Below, in pieces: positions 42,501 to 48,500 of a DNA stretch of 64,000 nucleotides. Every line of letters starts with the position of its first letter. The first letter of the stretch is position 1. The stretch comes from Notospermus geniculatus (Eukaryota; Nemertea; Pilidiophora; Heteronemertea; Lineidae), in assembly GCA_002633025.1 (NCBI GenBank), contig NMRB01001217.1, positions 37,899 to 101,898 of the forward strand. The letters are read 5' to 3'. Below the pieces are notes generated by a model. It did not search any database. It worked only from the letters and a program-made list of their open reading frames with translations, and was not told the DNA's origin. The position numbers and the translations under genes are program-made.

Positions 42501-45500
42501 AGAGGTCTGGCATTGCCGGGGTCCAGCTTCTCCTATTGGTGATGGTCGGCATTGCTGACCACACAGCAGGCTGTTGATATCTTCGAATCGAAGTCCGGAC
42601 ACTGACGCATTGCAGATCACACAACAGGCTGTTGATATCTTCGAATCGAAGTCCCGACACTGACGATTTTGATATGATAAGTTTGGAGGAGCAAGATCCC
42701 AGTGGCAAAGCCAGGTCTCTGTGGTCTTACAACTGCGATTATGGTGCATATGGAAGATATGGATTTAATTAGAATGTCTTAGACTCAAAACCATTTCAAA
42801 ATTTCTTTCATAACTGTCTTTCTCATTCGAAACGGAATGGTCCTTCGTGTGAGTTAAGAAAAACAACATTGATTATCCCCTGATGACATTTTTACCAATT
42901 CTCTCGAAGTTTTGCATGACAATATTTCTGCTTATCAGTCTCATTTTCTGCTAATCGGGCCATCAATCATTGAACATATTCTCGTTCTCATAGCAAGGCA
43001 ATTCAGTCTAAGCCAATGATATAGTGGTAGAAAGAACTACATGTAACGTGATGTATGCACAGAAAAGAGTGTACATGTATAAAAATAAATATAGGCCTAG
43101 GCCTGACTAGTATTTCGTGGGTTTTTCAAACACTGGACACGATAGACAGTATTTTCACCTCAGTCAATGGTCTAAGCCAATGACATATTGCTACAAAAAC
43201 TACGGGTATCTGCACCGAAACGGGTGCGATCTACATATATGTCTGTCTGACGGGCTAAGTATAACAAGCATTTTGTGGTTTTTTTCAAATGAAACGTTGT
43301 ACGTCGATGGCCAAAATTTTCACCTAAATCAACGATTTAAGCCAATGACATTGCTACTAAAAACGTCAACGTGACCTGTGCACAGAAAAGGGTGCGCTGT
43401 AGCAGTCTGTTAAAGTCCCTGTCAGTTTTTTTTCACTTTTGAAGGTGAAACGTGTCACCACGTGCTATCAGCCAATACTTTCACCTCAGTTCATGCACCT
43501 GTAATTTTACTGGGTTTCCGATACAGAGTTTGTCCGCCCCTCTGGACCAATAAACGATTCACAAGATAGCCAAGTATCTCACACTTTCCATAAATCAGAT
43601 GGTCTAATTTCCCAAGATATGTTTAACAATTCGTACGTTAAACACCCTAGTGGCTTCCCAGGAAATGAACACAGTTGATCTGTCGTATATATTCGCGGTC
43701 TATAGCCTGAGACGTGTATCTTATCAACAAACCTATCGTGTAGTCATTAAAAGTGCGATATGTATGAGAAACCTTCTGCTCTTTGAAATCTCAAGGCGAA
43801 ATTCATATGTCGCCTCTTTGGTAAATACTAGTCATAGTTCAGCAATAGACCGTCTCAACAAAGATGGTGGCCTACTAGTTCTCCGGCATGATGTCGTGGC
43901 AATCCATTGTCCAAGCATGATGTAACACTCCCAAACGCATCCTCTCAAACAATTACTTTCCTAAACTTTGTGCCCGCCCATGGCCTGCTTGACCAGCTTA
44001 GCGTGCCAGTGGCCATTTAATGGTATCAAGCTTTTGACGTCATATGGTGAGAACTGTTAGATCGCCATCTTTGTTTGAAAGGTCTGTAGGTTAAACACCG
44101 GATCAGATGGAGCGATGTCTTTCAGTCTTTTCGTTTGTTGCAAAGGATGAACTCCTTCAACTCCAAATTTTGGAACAGAGATGAGGGAATGTACTAACTG
44201 ATTAAAGTTCAATGTTGCATCAAGCATGATCTCTACACTCACTAATTAACCCCTCACCGTTGTTTCTAACGATATTCTTTGTGATGCCGACTGGAATGAA
44301 CTAACGAAGACACCACACAAACAGACATGCACAAGTTCCTTTCCATTCTAGGCATCCAGCGCATCGATGAGGCCAAGCCACAGGAGGCCCAAAACGATGC
44401 CAAGAGGGCAGGTAGGCATGATATAATATAGTGGGCTAAATATTGTCGTCATCACTTTTAACGCGGCAGTTGCTGCATGGACTCCGATGTAACTGATGTA
44501 CAGTATGTTAAATTCAAAACCGTGTACATACATGTAATGCGAAAAGAAGGGGCGATGCAAACTTCACTGAGCTAAAGTCTTATCAACCTCACAATTTCGG
44601 CTTCGAATCAACGCAACTCCATCACGAACTTTGCCGTGAAGATTTGGCGTTTTGGGAGTTGTTTTTGAAAAATCAAGGCTCGCCTACAAGGCAGCCGACC
44701 GGCAACTCCGTCATTGCTCAGGAAGTAAACCGCACGCATTTCTCTAAGTATGACGCAGCGCCTACACGGCATCACCAATACCGGAAACCCTGGCGTCTGT
44801 TTGACACAAAGTATTTTTTGCTTTTACCCCAGCTCATACTGTCACTGCCAGCAGTGGAATGCAAGTTAAAAGATCTCGTTTAGAAAACATACACTGACAT
44901 TATCCTTCTTTTCGCATTATGCGTACTTCTCGGATGGGTCCAAGCTTGTTTGCTTTTTACATTATTTTGTAAAGAACACGAGAATATCACCAGAATATAA
45001 CACTTTTATGATCCACATTTTTCATGATTAGCAATGTTATGTCGAATGTTGACTTGATATTGTGATGGTAACAGCACGAACGGCACGAATGTAATCGCAA
45101 TTTGTCGTCCTGTTGTGCTGTGAAAAAAGTGCTCTCACTTGTTCATGATCAGAGTGTAAGTAAAAAAGTTGTTTTTTGTGATATTGTGATGGAAAATGTT
45201 ATTCGTGAACTTGGATACGTAGACGCCATGATCATCAATTCGATTCCGACTCGTCCAATAAGCGAAATTAACTTCGCAGTAACACTTAAGCTAACAAATA
45301 TAACACCGAGACCCCAGTCCTCATCCCACCTCAACCCAGGAACGAAGGAAGGGTTCGAACGTGATGCGAAAGTGAGGGGGCAAATTTTGGTGTAGGGTAA
45401 GGGATGCATTTAGAAACGTGTGGAAGTTTCTAAAATCCGTTCCCCACACCCACTCCCACCCCAACGCCCCGGCTACCCAAACAACTGGAACCTGATAAAA

Positions 45501-48500
45501 TTGATACTTTGATCGACACTAATTGAAATACATATCACTACCTGAAAAAACCTGGACCACTAGCAGAACCTAAAAGACCTTGTATTTCAAAGATGACATG
45601 CTCAATGATTGTCCGATCAATTCGATCAGCCCAACCTGTTGATACCAATCGTAGGCGAGCCATTATTCAATATTCGATAGCACCCCGCGATGCCCAGAGC
45701 AAAAACAATCACGAGAATCGGTTTATCTCCAAGTTGACTTAGATACTACACGATAATAGCTTGTCAATGGCCTCTGGCTGCGGCAAATTGGTGTTCATGA
45801 AAACAGGGTTGGATTAAAGAGAAACAGGGTGAGAAGGCTTGGGTCACGGAGCGAGTAGGCAGACGTGGGTGATGTTATTTCCTTTTCATAAGAGTGGGAT
45901 AGACTTGAGTGGTAAATCTTAGTGTTTGCTGATTATCACGTATATACCTGTCCGACAACAAAAAGACAAAGTACAAAGGGAATAGGTTCTAGGTATTGAC
46001 GACGTTGAAACAGTGACTGATCTATCCTCGAACACGTAAAAATGCGAACACTCTGACCCCGACACATGGGTGTATAACGGAAATTTCATGATTTTTAAAG
46101 GCTGCTAAAAGTTCGGATACACTCACTAAGACCATAAAGGAGTTGATTCCTTTATGTTAAGACAAACTGACCTACGTACGGATAAATATACATGTGACGA
46201 GACCTTTTAAGTTCATAAGTCCACTGCGTCTTAAGAAAAACAGCCGTCTCTTTCTGTGATTCAAAAAGTTGCACTTTCCGAAGTTACTGCAGAAATAACA
46301 AAAGCCGAAGACCATGCCTGCAAGTTCGTTAAACTTAGTGGCTCTCTCTTTATCATCATAAGGAGTTTTGTGTAACAAAGGCATAAAAGGATGTAGGTGT
46401 ATGGTTGAAGGGACTGAAAGTACATACTCGCGTAGGAACATAACTACTTGTAAAAGGTTATACTCTTCTTTAGACAAAAGGGGCCACTCCTCGTAATCAA
46501 AGTCATCATCCACCCATAGAGATAAACAATCGATTGAGCACTGAAATCAACATGATGATATTTAGATGTTTTGATGTATTTGAGATCCTTGCATTGAGCG
46601 GTATTATTATATCTCAGCAACCAATGGGATGAACACACTTACGCAATACCGACAATGGAGCTGGCTTAAATCACTCCCTGTGGCGCCAATCGTTCCAGTA
46701 ACCGCGGCTTCTCTGACCCAGAATTAAACGCTAAAAAAGATGCCAAGGCTTTGCCGTTTAATTGGGTGTGTCAGCGCAACTGACAGAAACTCGTCTATAA
46801 CATCTTGACTAATCAAGGCCTCCGGTCACTCCGCCCTTCGAACTACGCTCCCTTCACCCTTGACGACCACCGTTTGTCATCCTGCTCGCAGACAGGTCGT
46901 TCCATGGACCGCACCCCCCCCCCCCCCACTGTCAATGATAAATGCGTGTAATCCAATGTTTTGTGAATAAAACATGCATTAACGTATTAGATTATTCTTC
47001 ATTTTGAGATTTTCATCGATCCAAACCTCACAATGTTCCTATCTTCGTCATAAACCGCGCTTTCAGTAACGTTTGGCTGCTTCAGCCGCCACGCTCATGG
47101 GCGGCAAATGCGAGCGATAAATGCTACGGTGGTCGGCAAGGGTGGATGGAGCGATAGTAGGAGTGACAGGAAGCCTTGGTTGGGCAAGATGGTCTATAAA
47201 ACCATCAGCACACCAGGCGATATCGCACGGATCTTATCGCTACCGAGCAAACTCGGTTGTTGACGCCAGGTGTGCGCTGGACAGCGACGCGTGGAATCAC
47301 CAGCGATGTTTGCCCAATGTCAAACAATACCAAAACCGATATCACTTTGTCTGCCATGGCTGGCGGGTAGATCCAGCGATTTCGCCTGCTGTGCTGCAGG
47401 CTTAAGACTTTTCACCCGAAGCGCATAAGTTGCCTCATACACGACAAACGCCATTGCCGACAAGGCCGAATGTAACATTTGTTTGTCAATGGCACAAACA
47501 GCCTCAGAGAACAATTACTTTTGTTCGTTACTTTTGCAAGAACAGCTGAAAAGAATATAGTACATATAATATCTTTGTAGTATCCATACGCCACTTCCCT
47601 CAAAGCAATAAGTTGAAATCCTATTATTTTTTCTTGCAAAGGATTTCTCGCCTCCAAATAAGTTCGGGGATACATAAAGCAGGCATAGATGTTCCTTTAG
47701 AACCCTTTGGACATGAAGTCAATATGTTATCATAAAATGTGCGGGTATGTGGGTGGTGGCTCGAAATACGAACAGGGACAAAGCGAACTGGGAAACAATG
47801 AGCCTGTACGAGAGGATTTTTATTCGACGGGATGCAGTTTGGAAGCCGAATGTTTTCGGCGAGAAGTTTGGATAAGTCCCCCGTGCTTTGGTAGATTTAC
47901 TAAATATAACATATGTCGCGTCTTTAGCCGATGCGTTTTCATTAATGATGAATTTTTGAAAGTCTTATGAATGGCGTATGACGCGGATTGACACAATGGG
48001 ATGTGTCGTGGGTACAATGGACTGCATCGTCTTCTGAGGGAAGATGGTGTGTAAATCTTGTGATTTTCTGATTAGTTTGTCTGTCTGAAAGAATGCGATG
48101 TTGAGAAGTGGGTTGCTGGCGGATCTTTGTGGGAAGAATACTGGTTCGTGTTGCCGCTGGGGAAAGAGGGGACTGTAACCATTGCTATGAGGTTTCCAAG
48201 CCATGAAATGGTTTCCCAACCTAGAGTAAATATCGTGTTCGTGCTCGCCAATGGGGAGGTTTCGAAATCAAACGATAAACCAAAACTTTACGACAACGTT
48301 ATTTTTCATACTACACATTAAACAGATTTTGCATTGCATTTCGGTACAAAAAGAAAGTTGTCGTTAACGTTTACGTTTATCGTTTGATTTCGAAACCTCC
48401 CCACTGATACAAAATTTACAGACATCTTTTGGGAACGCGTTAGCGCAGTGGCTGAGCGTCGGACTCGAAACCGAGAGGTCATGGGTCGATTCCAGGCCGT

